Assembly (NCBI RefSeq): GCF_014384895.1 | Contig: NZ_JACRSQ010000001.1 | Span: 62,001-126,000, forward strand | Direction of reading: 5' to 3' | DNA: 64,000 nt | Source: Bianquea renquensis | Lineage (GTDB): Bacteria > Bacillota > Clostridia > Lachnospirales > Bianqueaceae | Shown here: piece after piece, positions 42,307-51,430 of the stretch | Layout of the letters: each line of letters opens with the position of its first letter | Position numbering within the stretch: position 1 is the stretch's first letter | Made by a program: the position numbers and the translations under genes | The notes under the pieces: generated by a model | What the model saw: the letters and a program-made list of their open reading frames with translations, nothing else | The model's database searches: none | What the model was told of the DNA's origin: nothing

Positions 42307-43593
42307 ATGAGCAGTAAGGTAGAACACCTGGAAAACAATATGGCGAAGGTGACGTTGGAGATTCGCCCTGAAGTCTTTGAAGAAGCGATCCAGAAGGTCT
42401 ATAACAAAAATAAAGGAAAGATCGCGGTGCCGGGATTCCGCAAGGGCAAGGCTCCCCGCAAGCTGGTGGAGAGAACCTACGGCAGGGAAGTCTTCTATGA
42501 GGACGCTCTCAATGAAGTTTTGCCGGACGCGTATGACAGCGCCGTCAAGGAACTGGAGCTGAAGGTTGTATCCAGACCGGAGATCAACGTTGAGAAGGTC
42601 GAAGCCGGCGAGGCGGTGGTGGTGACGGCCACAGTTGCGGTGAAGCCGGAGGTCACTCTGGGCGACTATAAGGGGTTGGAGGTTGAAAAGAACCCTGTTA
42701 TCGTCACAGAGGATGATGTGGACGCGGAGATCAAGAAGACAGCAGAGCGGAATTCCCGCATGTTGGAGGTGGACGATCGCCCCGCTGCCATGGATGACAC
42801 TGTCACCATTGACTTTGAAGGCTTTGTGGACGGCGTGGCCTTCGAAGGAGGAAAGGGCGAGAACCATGACCTGGTCCTGGGCTCTCACAGTTTCATCGAT
42901 ACCTTCGAGGATCAGTTGGTCGGCAAGAAGGCCGGCGAGGAATGCGAAGTGAACGTCACCTTCCCGGAGGATTACGGACAGAAGGACCTGGCTGGCAAAC
43001 CGGCTATGTTCAAGGTCACCGTTAAGAAGATTCAGATGAAAGAGCTTCCCGCCATCGACGATGAATTTGCAAAGGATGTCTCGGAATTCGACACGTTGGA
43101 GGAATATAAAGCCGATGTCCGCGAAAAGTTGACTCAGTCCAAGCAGAAGCAGGAAGATGAGCGGATTCGCAGGGAACTGTTGGAAAAAGCGGTTGCCAAC
43201 GCGGAAATGATCATTCCCGGACCGATGGTGGACGAGCAGGCGGACAGCATGATTCAAAATTTTGCGAATTCTCTTCGGTATCAGGGAATTTCTATGGAGC
43301 AGTACATGTCCATGACCGGTGGAAATATCGCCTCCCTGCGCGCTTCCGTTCGCCCGGACGCAGAGCGGCGCATTAAGGACAGTCTCGTCCTGGAAGCCAT
43401 TGCGAAGGCTGAGAACTTAGAGATTACCGATGAGGACTTCGAGAAGGAAGTCGCTGATATGGCAGAGACGTACCATATGGAAGTAGAGAAGCTGAGAGAG
43501 TCTTTGACAGACGCAGATCAGGAGAACATCAGAGAAGAGATGAAATCCAAGAAGGCGATGGAATTCCTGGTGGAGAACTCGAAGGAAGCCTGA
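42307..43593 (+). CDS. tig: Trigger factor
   Basis: 428-residue ribosome-associated chaperone and peptidyl-prolyl isomerase. The N-terminal ribosome-binding signature is present as GFRKGKAPRKLVE; a PPIase (FKBP-like) domain follows (DTVTIDFEGFVDGVAFEGG ... LVGKKAGEE), then the helical C-terminal chaperone arms. The length is normal. The ATG at 42307 follows AAGGAGG; an in-frame start 35 codons earlier falls inside the leader terminator region and is rejected. It opens the tig-clpP-clpX-lonB-lon-ysxC block typical of Firmicutes protein quality control. Confidence 0.95.
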   Translation: MSSKVEHLENNMAKVTLEIRPEVFEEAIQKVYNKNKGKIAVPGFRKGKAPRKLVERTYGREVFYEDALNEVLPDAYDSAVKELELKVVSRPEINVEKVEAGEAVVVTATVAVKPEVTLGDYKGLEVEKNPVIVTEDDVDAEIKKTAERNSRMLEVDDRPAAMDDTVTIDFEGFVDGVAFEGGKGENHDLVLGSHSFIDTFEDQLVGKKAGEECEVNVTFPEDYGQKDLAGKPAMFKVTVKKIQMKELPAIDDEFAKDVSEFDTLEEYKADVREKLTQSKQKQEDERIRRELLEKAVANAEMIIPGPMVDEQADSMIQNFANSLRYQGISMEQYMSMTGGNIASLRASVRPDAERRIKDSLVLEAIAKAENLEITDEDFEKEVADMAETYHMEVEKLRESLTDADQENIREEMKSKKAMEFLVENSKEA

Positions 43594-43624
43594 TCGAGAT
43601 CTAGGGTACGGCGTATGAGTCAAC

Positions 43625-43655
43625 CGCGCCCGTTTCACAAGTTGAATCGGGCGCG
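43625..43655. other. Intercistronic hairpin between tig and clpP
   Basis: A perfect 8-bp GC stem (43625-43632 with 43648-43655), no U-tract. It may be an mRNA processing or stabilising element rather than a terminator. Confidence 0.55.
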
Positions 43656-43700
43656 AGGTGTTGAAGGACGAATCTATCAAAAATAAGGAGGTGGCGGCTA

Positions 43701-44288
43701 ATGCGCAGCGCACTAGTCCCCTATGTAATAGAACAGACCAGCAGAGGCGAGAGATCCTTTGATATTTATTCGCGTCTGTTGCAGGAGCGAATCATCTTTT
43801 TATCGGAAGAGGTCAACGATGTGACGGCCAGTCTCGTTGTGGCGCAGCTGCTCTTCTTGGATTCCGAGGATCCGGAGAAGGACATCCATTTTTATATCAA
43901 CAGCCCAGGGGGATCTGTCTCCGCAGGTCTTGCCATCTATGACACCATGCAGCATGTCCGGGCGGACGTCTCCACCATCTGTCTAGGTATGGCCGCTAGC
44001 ATGGGTTCCTTCCTGCTGGCGGGCGGCAAGAAGGGAAAGCGCTTTATTCTGCCCAACGCGGAGGTCATGATTCATCAGCCCATGGGTGGCACCCAGGGGC
44101 AGGCCTCAGACATCAAGATCCAGGCGGATCACATCCTGGCGACCCGCGCGCGCCTGAACAAAATTTTGAGTGAAAATACAGGCAAGCCGCTGGAGATCAT
44201 TGAACAGGACACGGACCGGGACAATTGGCTGAGCGCACAGGAAGCGGTGGAGTATGGCTTGGTCGATCAGATCATAGTGAAAAAATAA
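43701..44288 (+). CDS. clpP: ATP-dependent Clp protease proteolytic subunit
   Basis: 195-residue serine protease. The catalytic triad is S100 (GMAASMG), H125 (MIHQP) and D174 (TDRDNW), with the same spacing as E. coli ClpP. It forms the 14-mer chamber that degrades proteins unfolded by ClpX, encoded 14 nt downstream, or by ClpC/ClpA. AAGGAGGTG precedes the ATG. It begins MRSALVPYVIEQTSRGER, a typical propeptide-poor start. Confidence 0.97.
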   Translation: MRSALVPYVIEQTSRGERSFDIYSRLLQERIIFLSEEVNDVTASLVVAQLLFLDSEDPEKDIHFYINSPGGSVSAGLAIYDTMQHVRADVSTICLGMAASMGSFLLAGGKKGKRFILPNAEVMIHQPMGGTQGQASDIKIQADHILATRARLNKILSENTGKPLEIIEQDTDRDNWLSAQEAVEYGLVDQIIVKK

Positions 44289-44302
44289 GTTGAGGTGATG
44301 GA

Positions 44303-45598
44303 ATGGCTTCCAGAACAGGCGAGGAAAAGAAACGGATCACTTGTTCATTCTGCGGAAAAGGGCAGGAGCAGGTGCGCCGTCTGATAGCTGGCAATGGAGT
44401 CTATATTTGCGATGAGTGCGTGGACCTTTGCTCAGAAATTATCGAAAAGGAATTCTCAGAGTTTGACGAGGAGTTCTACGGAAGTGATCTATTAAAACCA
44501 AAAGAGATCAAGGAATTTTTGGACGAATATGCAATCGGACAGGACCGGGCCAAGAGGGCGCTGGCCGTGGCGGTGTACAACCACTATAAACGGATCCACT
44601 CGGTGAACCGGATCAACAATGTGGAACTGCAAAAGAGCAATATTATCATGATCGGTCCCACAGGATCCGGCAAGACGTTCTTAGCGCAGACTTTGGCCAA
44701 GATACTGAACGTCCCCTTTGCAATCGCGGATGCGACGAGCCTGACCGAAGCTGGATACGTGGGGGAGGATGTGGAAAATATCCTGCTGAAGCTGATCCAA
44801 GCGGCGGATTACGATATTGAACGGGCCGAGCACGGCATTATCTATATCGACGAGATCGATAAGATCGCGCGCAAATCGGAAAATCCCTCCATAACCCGCG
44901 ATGTCAGCGGAGAAGGGGTCCAGCAGGCCCTTTTGAAGATTCTGGAGAGCACGGTGGCCTCTGTCCCTCCTACGGGTGGGCGGAAGCACCCGCATCATGA
45001 ATTCATTCAGATTGACACGACCAATATTTTGTTTATCTGCGGCGGTGCCTTTGACGGCTTAGATAAAATCATCAAGAGCCGTACCAACCACAAGACCATT
45101 GGATTCAACACAGTGGAAGATGAATCCAAGGCTAACGCATCCGACACGACGATCCTGCGGGAGCTGATGCCGCAAGATCTTCTCAAATATGGGTTGATCC
45201 CAGAGTTTATCGGCCGTCTGCCTGTGATGGTATCGCTGGACGCGCTGGACGAGGAGGCGCTGGTCCAGATTCTGACAGAGCCAAAAAACTCGCTTGTCAA
45301 ACAGTACCAGGCGCTATTTGCCATGGATGATGTGACACTGGAATTCGAGCCGGACGCGTTGCGGGCCATTGCCCACAAGGCGGCGGAGCGAAAGACGGGA
45401 GCGCGAGGCCTTAAAGCTATTATCGAGGAGACCATGGGGGATTTGATGTACGAGATTCCGTCCATGGAGACGGTGGAGAAAGTGACGATTACAAAAGATT
45501 CCGTCGAAAAAGCGGCGGCCCCTGAGTATGTATATAATGAAAATAAACAACCGCTTCTCCGCAAGAGCAAACCGGCCCGCAAAGGTCAGACAGCATAG
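44303..45598 (+). CDS. clpX: ATP-dependent Clp protease ATP-binding subunit ClpX
   Basis: 431-residue AAA+ unfoldase. The N-terminal zinc-binding domain has C14, C17, C36 and C39. Walker A is GPTGSGKT, Walker B IIYIDEIDKI, and the pore loop region is near EAGYVGEDVEN. It recognises tagged substrates and feeds them to ClpP. GAGGTGATG precedes the ATG. The C-terminal extension is Lys/Arg-rich. It is followed by a gap of 150 nt before lonB that holds a partial GC hairpin around 45650-45675. Confidence 0.97.
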   Translation: MASRTGEEKKRITCSFCGKGQEQVRRLIAGNGVYICDECVDLCSEIIEKEFSEFDEEFYGSDLLKPKEIKEFLDEYAIGQDRAKRALAVAVYNHYKRIHSVNRINNVELQKSNIIMIGPTGSGKTFLAQTLAKILNVPFAIADATSLTEAGYVGEDVENILLKLIQAADYDIERAEHGIIYIDEIDKIARKSENPSITRDVSGEGVQQALLKILESTVASVPPTGGRKHPHHEFIQIDTTNILFICGGAFDGLDKIIKSRTNHKTIGFNTVEDESKANASDTTILRELMPQDLLKYGLIPEFIGRLPVMVSLDALDEEALVQILTEPKNSLVKQYQALFAMDDVTLEFEPDALRAIAHKAAERKTGARGLKAIIEETMGDLMYEIPSMETVEKVTITKDSVEKAAAPEYVYNENKQPLLRKSKPARKGQTA

Positions 45599-45748
45599 AG
45601 AAAGGGCATGGCGGCGTGAGCAAGATGCGCGTCATAAAAATTTAACCGAACCGGCTGGGCAGTCGCCCGGCCGATTTGTCGTAGATTGAGTCAGAACCTC
45701 CCTCATAATTTGATTGGAAATCGGTATACTATGGGGGAGGTGAAGAGT

Positions 45749-47440
45749 ATGACGTTTACAACGGTGTTTGTGATCATTCAATTTATATTTTCATGTATCA
45801 TCGGAATCTATTTTTACACACAGCTAAAACGACAGGAATCCTCAAAAACCTCCATTGAGAAGGAATCCCGCAAAAAGATGGAGCAACTTCATAGACTGAG
45901 AAGAATTCATTTGACGGAACCTTTGGCCGAAAAGACGAGACCTCAAACGTTGCAGGATATTGTGGGGCAGGAGGAGGGGATCAAGGCATTAAAAGCTGCC
46001 CTGTGCGGCCCAAACCCTCAACACGTCCTTATCTATGGCCCTCCGGGGGTCGGCAAGACAGCGGCCGCCCGTGTCATTCTGGAGGAAGCGAAGAAGAGTG
46101 CCACATCCCCATTCCAGGAGACCGCATGTTTTGTGGAGATGGATGCGACGACGATGCGCTTTGACGACCGAGGCATTGCGGACCCCCTTATCGGGACGGT
46201 CCACGATCCCATTTATCAGGGAGCCGGGGCCTACGGGGCGGCTGGAATTCCTCAACCCAAAGAGGGGGCTGTGACCAAAGCCCACGGGGGAGTCCTATTT
46301 TTGGATGAAATCGGAGAGTTGCATCCAATTCAGATGAATAAGCTTTTAAAAGTATTAGAAGATCGCAAAGTTATGCTGGAGAGCTCCTATTATTCCTCTG
46401 AGAATTCCAACATTCCCTCCTATATCCATGAGATTTTCCAGAAGGGACTTCCAGCAGATTTTCGCTTGATCGGCGCCACCACAAGGGGGCCGGAGGATAT
46501 ACCACCGGCCATCCGCTCCCGATGTACGGAAATCTACTTTCGCGGACTGCGGCCAGATGAGATTCGATCCATCGTGGAGGGGGCGGCTGAGAAAGGCGGA
46601 TTTACTCTGGAGGAGGGAATCCCGGCCCTGATCGCGTCCTACTGTGACAATGGACGGGACGCGGTCAATATTTTACAGACGGCGGGGAGCTCTGCTCTGT
46701 TGGAAGAGCGGACTCATATTGACAAGAGCGATGTGGAGTGGGTATTAGAATTTGGCCAGTATGTTCCCAGAGAAGCCGGTATGCCCTGCAAGAGAGAACC
46801 GTCCATCGGATGTGTGTACGGAATCGGTGTGACGGGAGGCGGACAGGGCCATCTGATGGAGATGGAAGTCCGCCTGGAGGCGATGCACCCCGGAAGAGAA
46901 GGCGTCCTGATTATTACGGGATTGGTGGAGGAAGAGGAACTGGAGCGAGGGCAACAAAAACTTCGCAGAACCAGCACCGCCAAGGCGTCTGTCCACAATG
47001 CGCTGACCTTGCTGAAGGCCAAATATGCCATTGAATACCACCAATATGACATCCACATCAACATTCCCGGTGGGATGCCAGTTGACGGTCCATCCGCCGG
47101 CACCGCGCTGTTGTGCGCTCTGTATTCCGCCTTCTTATCTTGTCCCATACCGCCGAATGTGGCGATGACAGGGGAGATCTCCATCTGGGGGGATGTTCTC
47201 CCGGTGGGAGGCGTACAGGCAAAGATAGAGGCGGCCGAGATGGCTGGCATGAAACGGGTTTTCATACCAGCCGCAAATTGGAAGAAATGCTTTGAAAAAC
47301 GAAGAATCCAGGTTATTCCTGTTGATCATATCGATCAGCTATTGGCCGATGTCTTCCAGAGGAAAGGCGAAGACACAACGCGGACGCAGGCGGCAGACGC
47401 GGAGAGAGAAATGTTGAGTGCGGAGGGACTCGGCCGGTAA
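45749..47440 (+). CDS. lonB: Membrane-anchored ATP-dependent protease LonB
   Basis: 563-residue Lon-type protease. An N-terminal membrane helix (residues 4-26) lies before an AAA+ domain with GPPGVGKT and FLDEIGEL. The C-terminal protease domain has the catalytic dyad S449 (DGPSAG) and K492, spaced 43 residues apart as in LonA. In Bacillus, LonB is forespore-expressed under sigma-F; here no such promoter is clear. The ATG at 45749 follows GGGGGAGGTG and gives the family start; the upstream frame extension is rejected. Its last 40 nt precede lonA by 40 nt. Confidence 0.92.
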   Translation: MTFTTVFVIIQFIFSCIIGIYFYTQLKRQESSKTSIEKESRKKMEQLHRLRRIHLTEPLAEKTRPQTLQDIVGQEEGIKALKAALCGPNPQHVLIYGPPGVGKTAAARVILEEAKKSATSPFQETACFVEMDATTMRFDDRGIADPLIGTVHDPIYQGAGAYGAAGIPQPKEGAVTKAHGGVLFLDEIGELHPIQMNKLLKVLEDRKVMLESSYYSSENSNIPSYIHEIFQKGLPADFRLIGATTRGPEDIPPAIRSRCTEIYFRGLRPDEIRSIVEGAAEKGGFTLEEGIPALIASYCDNGRDAVNILQTAGSSALLEERTHIDKSDVEWVLEFGQYVPREAGMPCKREPSIGCVYGIGVTGGGQGHLMEMEVRLEAMHPGREGVLIITGLVEEEELERGQQKLRRTSTAKASVHNALTLLKAKYAIEYHQYDIHINIPGGMPVDGPSAGTALLCALYSAFLSCPIPPNVAMTGEISIWGDVLPVGGVQAKIEAAEMAGMKRVFIPAANWKKCFEKRRIQVIPVDHIDQLLADVFQRKGEDTTRTQAADAEREMLSAEGLGR

Positions 47441-47480
47441 AGCAATGGGAAGCCGCTATGATTTGAGGGGAGATGCAAGA

Positions 47481-49772
47481 ATGGAATTGCCGGTTTTAGT
47501 GATACGCGGATTTGTTTTATTTCCTGGACAGTTGGCGAATTTTGAAGTGGCCCGGGAAATCTCTATCCGCGCAATAGAAGAAGCCATCGCAGAGGGAGAG
47601 CATATCTTCATCGGGATTCAGCAAAACCCAATGGCAGAAGACCCCGGACGGGAGGGTCTGTACTCTACGATTTTGTTGGCGAGAATTATGAAGCTATTTC
47701 GAGTGCCGGGAGAGCAGGTTCGAGTGATGGTCGAGGCCAAGGAGCGGTGTAAGCTGGTGGAAGTGACAGGGCAGAATCCCTTCCGGGCTTCGGCGCTGGC
47801 CATCACGCCGGAGGAGGACGCTGCGCAAGAGTATGATCATGCCATGATGCGCCTTCTAAGAGAAAGCTTTGAGGAATACGCGTCCCTGGTGGAGGTGGTG
47901 CCGGAGACTGCACAAAAAATCGAGGGAATCGAAACTCTGTCCGCCCTTACGGATGAGTTGGCGTCCGACTTAGCGTTGGAATATGGGGATAAGGTTGCAC
48001 TGTTCACCATGGAAGATCCCCGTGAGCGAGGGCAGCGAATACTACAGCTGCTTCAGCGGGAAAAAGAAATTTTGAGATTAAAAAAAGAGATTCAGGGCAG
48101 CGTGGTGCAGGGCATTTCAAAAAATCAGAAAGATGCGTATCTGCGGGAACAACTGCACGTGATCCAGGAGGCTCTGGGGGAGGGTAAGCATCAAGAGTTG
48201 AAAAAATTTCAGCCATTGTTGCAGGATGAGCGGCTCCCGCCGGTGGTCCGAGAGAAAATTGAGAAAGAGCTGCACCATCTCTCTGAACTGTCCATCATGT
48301 CCCCAGAATACAGCCTCTACGCGGAGTATCTGGAGCAGATTGCGGCTCTGCCATGGGGAGTCAAGAGCGAAGAGACGATTTCCATCCCGGAGGTGAGGCG
48401 AAAACTGGATGAAGATCACCAAGGACTTCAGAAAGTTAAGGGACGGGTTTTAGAATATTTAGCTGTGAGGAAGATCAGCCCATCCGCCTCTAGCCCCATC
48501 CTCTGCCTTGTTGGACCTCCCGGCGTAGGAAAGACGTCCATCGCAGCGTCCATCGCGGAAGCCATTGGCCGCCGTTATGTTCGAATTTCACTGGGAGGCG
48601 TCCGGGATGAGGCAGAGATCCGCGGGCACCGCAAGACATACATCGGAGCCATGCCGGGGCGGATTATCAATGGCCTGCGCCTGGCGAAAACGGCCAATCC
48701 ACTCATGCTTTTGGATGAGATCGATAAGATGGCCAGCGATCTGCGCGGGGATCCCACCGCCGCGCTGCTGGAGGTGTTGGATACCTCTCTCAATCACGAG
48801 TTTCGGGACGCTTACATAGAGGTTCCTTTTGATCTCTCCGATGTTTTCTTTATTGCAACGGCCAATAGTCTGACCAATGTGCCAAGGCCCCTACTGGACC
48901 GCATGGAGATCATTGAGATGGAGAGCTATACGCCTTTTGAGAAGGTGTCCATCGCACAGCGCCATCTTCTGCCGAAGCTTTTAAAACGATACGGATTGAA
49001 GAAAACGCAGATCAAAGTGCGAGATGCCGTCTACACCAAGATCATACAAGGGTATACGAGGGAGGCTGGCGTTCGGGATCTGGAGCGAAATTTAGATAAG
49101 ATTTGCCGCAAGGCGCTTCAATTTTTGGTTGAGCAGAATAAAAACAGTGTGACCATAACGGAAAAGAACCTGGAAACCTATCTGGGAAGCCCGATTTACT
49201 TTGGGGACACAGCGCTGTCCGGCAACGAGATTGGACTGGTCAACGGGCTTGCCTGGACTTCCGTGGGCGGGGATATACTTCGCATCGAAGCGTGCGTCAT
49301 GGGCGGATCTGGCAAGTTGGAGATGACAGGCCGGCTAGGGGAAGTGATGCGGGAGTCAGCCCACATTGCCTACTCCTACTTGCGCTCCATCGCTGAAGAT
49401 CTGGGATTGCAGGAGACATTCTTTAAAAAACATGATTTTCACCTGCATATCCCAGAGGGGGCGGTGCCGAAGGACGGACCGTCCGCGGGGATTACGATGG
49501 CAGTGGCGCTGATCTCGGCGGCGACAAAAAAGCCTGTCCGGATGGATACAGCCATGACAGGCGAGCTGACTTTGCAGGGGAGGGTTCTTCCCATTGGCGG
49601 TCTGAAGGAGAAACTGTTGGCGGCGAAACAGCAGGGGATCGACCGCGTGCTTGTCCCAGAACAAAACCGGCGGCAGGTTGCGAAGCTGGAGCCGGATGTG
49701 ACAGATGGAATGACGATTCAATATGTGAGCAATATGGATGAGGTCACAAAACTGGCCTTCGCGGAGGAATGA
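47481..49772 (+). CDS. lon: ATP-dependent protease La (LonA)
   Basis: 763-residue Lon protease, cytoplasmic. The N-terminal LON substrate-binding domain (ELPVLVIRGFVLFPG) is followed by a coiled-coil helical region (EKEILRLKKEIQ), the AAA+ domain with GPPGVGKTS, and the protease domain with dyad S668 and K711. It degrades misfolded and regulatory proteins. The ATG at 47481 has a GAGGGGAG site 8 nt upstream and matches the family start; earlier in-frame starts overlap lonB. It overlaps closely with ysxC downstream. Confidence 0.96.
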   Translation: MELPVLVIRGFVLFPGQLANFEVAREISIRAIEEAIAEGEHIFIGIQQNPMAEDPGREGLYSTILLARIMKLFRVPGEQVRVMVEAKERCKLVEVTGQNPFRASALAITPEEDAAQEYDHAMMRLLRESFEEYASLVEVVPETAQKIEGIETLSALTDELASDLALEYGDKVALFTMEDPRERGQRILQLLQREKEILRLKKEIQGSVVQGISKNQKDAYLREQLHVIQEALGEGKHQELKKFQPLLQDERLPPVVREKIEKELHHLSELSIMSPEYSLYAEYLEQIAALPWGVKSEETISIPEVRRKLDEDHQGLQKVKGRVLEYLAVRKISPSASSPILCLVGPPGVGKTSIAASIAEAIGRRYVRISLGGVRDEAEIRGHRKTYIGAMPGRIINGLRLAKTANPLMLLDEIDKMASDLRGDPTAALLEVLDTSLNHEFRDAYIEVPFDLSDVFFIATANSLTNVPRPLLDRMEIIEMESYTPFEKVSIAQRHLLPKLLKRYGLKKTQIKVRDAVYTKIIQGYTREAGVRDLERNLDKICRKALQFLVEQNKNSVTITEKNLETYLGSPIYFGDTALSGNEIGLVNGLAWTSVGGDILRIEACVMGGSGKLEMTGRLGEVMRESAHIAYSYLRSIAEDLGLQETFFKKHDFHLHIPEGAVPKDGPSAGITMAVALISAATKKPVRMDTAMTGELTLQGRVLPIGGLKEKLLAAKQQGIDRVLVPEQNRRQVAKLEPDVTDGMTIQYVSNMDEVTKLAFAEE

Positions 49773-49773
49773 G

Positions 49774-50367
49774 ATGATAGTCAATACAGTATCACTGGAA
49801 ACCGTGGCGGGCATGGCCAGCCAAATTCCAGACACGAAGCTGCCGGAGGTTGCGTTTGTCGGAAAGTCCAACGTGGGAAAGTCCTCCCTTATCAATACAC
49901 TGGTTGGCAGAAAAGCCCTGGCTCGAACTAGTTCAGCGCCAGGCAAAACGCGGACGATCAACTTTTATAATGTGGAGGATCTGCTATATTTCGTAGATTT
50001 GCCGGGATACGGATATGCCAAGGCGTCAAAACAGGAGCAAGAGCGGTGGGGGAAGGTTATTGAGTCCTATTTAACCAGACGGAGCCAGCTCAAACTTTTG
50101 TTATTCCTGGTGGATATCCGCCATGAGCCGGGCGCCAACGACCGGCAGATGATGGAGTGGATCCGCTATTATCAGTTCGACCCGATCATCATTGGGACAA
50201 AGAGCGATAAGATCAAGCGCAGTCAGATCCAGAGGCAGGTGGCGGTGCTGGCTAAGTCCTTAGGCGTGGAGGACCGGTCCAGGATTATCCCGTTTTCTGC
50301 GCTGGATAAATCAGGGCGGGACGCTGTATGGGATCAGATAGAAGCCGCCCTCAGAGTGCAAGGGTGA
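49774..50367 (+). CDS. ysxC: Ribosome biogenesis GTPase YsxC/EngB
   Basis: 197-residue TRAFAC-class GTPase needed for 50S subunit assembly. G1 is GKSNVGKSS, G3 DLPGYGYAK, and G4 TKSDKIK. ATG at 49774 follows CGGAGGA and lies one base after the lonA stop, so expression is coupled. The gene is a regular neighbour of lonA in Firmicutes. It ends before a strong terminator. Confidence 0.95.
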   Translation: MIVNTVSLETVAGMASQIPDTKLPEVAFVGKSNVGKSSLINTLVGRKALARTSSAPGKTRTINFYNVEDLLYFVDLPGYGYAKASKQEQERWGKVIESYLTRRSQLKLLLFLVDIRHEPGANDRQMMEWIRYYQFDPIIIGTKSDKIKRSQIQRQVAVLAKSLGVEDRSRIIPFSALDKSGRDAVWDQIEAALRVQG

Positions 50368-50388
50368 CGAGGAAGCGCGCTATGAAAC

Positions 50389-50419
50389 AAAAGGCCGGGA
50401 TTTCCCTCCCCGGCCTTTT
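50389..50419 (+). terminator. Rho-independent terminator of the protease block
   Basis: An 11-bp perfect stem (50389-50399 with 50409-50419) whose 3' arm ends in TTTT. Confidence 0.85.
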
Positions 50420-50430
50420 CCCATAGAAAA

Positions 50431-50448
50431 GCCCGCCGGGAGGCGGAC
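50431..50448. repeat. Small GC hairpin repeat, copy 2
   Basis: GCCCGCC-GGGA-GGCGGAC. On the minus strand it reads GTCCGCC-TCCC-GGCGGGC, close to copy 1 at 38170-38187. Both lie within about 15 nt after a terminator. Confidence 0.45.
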
Positions 50449-50475
50449 CTAATTTAAGTTCGCGGGGTGCGAAGA

Positions 50476-51003
50476 TCACTGCGATTTTAAATCCTGCAAT
50501 AGATTTCGATACAGAGACATCCCCTTTTTTAACCAGTTGTTGCGGATGATGTTGGCTTCCTCCTCCGACGAGACGTTGACTTGGAAATCCAGAATCGTGC
50601 GGTCGTAATCCTTGACGCGGCATTGAACCTGGCGCCGTTCGCCGTCATCCATTTGATGAACCTCAGCCTCGATCCGCAACATAGAGGAACTGTTGAGCCG
50701 GGATGTCTGGACATATTCGTTGATCTCCATTCGAATGCTGTGTGGGATCCGGGACTTAAACAGCTCCAGTATCTCCATACCTTGGGGGTATAGCGTGTAG
50801 ACAGTCCGGTTTTCATCCTTCTGTTCACAGATGAGCTTTGCCTCCGCCAACTCATTCACATATTGCTGCAATGTAAAATAATCCATGTATCCTTTAAAAA
50901 GAATATAGTCAAAAAGATCGATACGCGTCATATCGCCTTTTTTCTGTATGAGATAGAGCACAATGAGTTTGTTGCTGGTGAGATGGTTATAGTTTGCGTT
51001 CAC
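50476..51003 (-). CDS. DUF4364 family protein
   Basis: 175-residue protein of the clostridial DUF4364 family. The N-terminal half looks like a winged helix (NKLIVLYLIQKKGDMTRIDLFDYIL, then YFTLQQYVNELAEAKLI), so a DNA-binding regulator is plausible. The C-terminal half is beta-rich (RRQVQCRVKDYDRTILDFQVNVSS). Function is not established. A GTG start at 51003 is chosen because AAAGGGGG lies just upstream and the length matches the family; the upstream in-frame extension would run into the hisS promoter region. It converges on ysxC and diverges from hisS. Confidence 0.75.
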   Translation of the reverse strand: MNANYNHLTSNKLIVLYLIQKKGDMTRIDLFDYILFKGYMDYFTLQQYVNELAEAKLICEQKDENRTVYTLYPQGMEILELFKSRIPHSIRMEINEYVQTSRLNSSSMLRIEAEVHQMDDGERRQVQCRVKDYDRTILDFQVNVSSEEEANIIRNNWLKKGMSLYRNLLQDLKSQ

Positions 51004-51141
51004 TCGGAGTCCCCCTTTCCTAAGGAAAATATGTTCTCCTTTTTCTATTGTACTTGATTTACCCTTAAATGTAAAGGGGATTTTTGGATACAGGGTCAAT
51101 ATATAAAAGACACGGAGAGGGGACGTCTTTTCAAAATGGCC

Positions 51142-51170
51142 TTGACATTTTCCTGAGAACAACGTATAAT
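51142..51170 (+). promoter_or_regulatory. Sigma-A promoter of the T-box hisS-aspS operon
   Basis: Consensus TTGACA (51142-51147), a 17-nt spacer and consensus TATAAT (51165-51170). Confidence 0.88.
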
Positions 51171-51177
51171 AGTGGAC

Positions 51178-51400
51178 AATCAAGGAAATCGTTGAGCAGT
51201 GAGGAGTAGCCGGGGAGAAGCTTTTCAGAGAGAGGGACGAGGGTGGAAGTCTCTCAAGCGTTCACCGCGTGAAGACACCTGGGAGAGGCTCTGGACGGGC
51301 ACGGTCGCCGCCGTTATGGGCGTTAAGAGGAAGAAGGCGTATGCGTTCTTTAAGCAGGGTGGCACCGCGAGATATCTCGTCCCTTTTGGGGGCGTTTTTT
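51178..51400 (+). promoter_or_regulatory. T-box riboswitch of hisS-aspS
   Basis: The leader has an AGTA element (near 51205), an AGAGAG distal Stem I segment, the conserved T-box AGGGTGGCACCGCG (51356-51369), and a terminator (51378-51383 with 51388-51394) followed by seven T. T-boxes read the specifier codon and charging state of a tRNA, and antiterminate when the tRNA is uncharged. The probable specifier region GAAGACACC (51271-51279) contains GAC (Asp, 51274-51276) overlapping CAC (His, 51276-51278). Confidence 0.92.
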
Positions 51401-51430
51401 TATTATTTTTTTGCGAATGGAGGATATAGC

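Noticed and set aside
42301..43257. A 318-codon frame antisense to trigger factor
   Set aside because: Shadow frame; trigger factor is fully supported on the plus strand.
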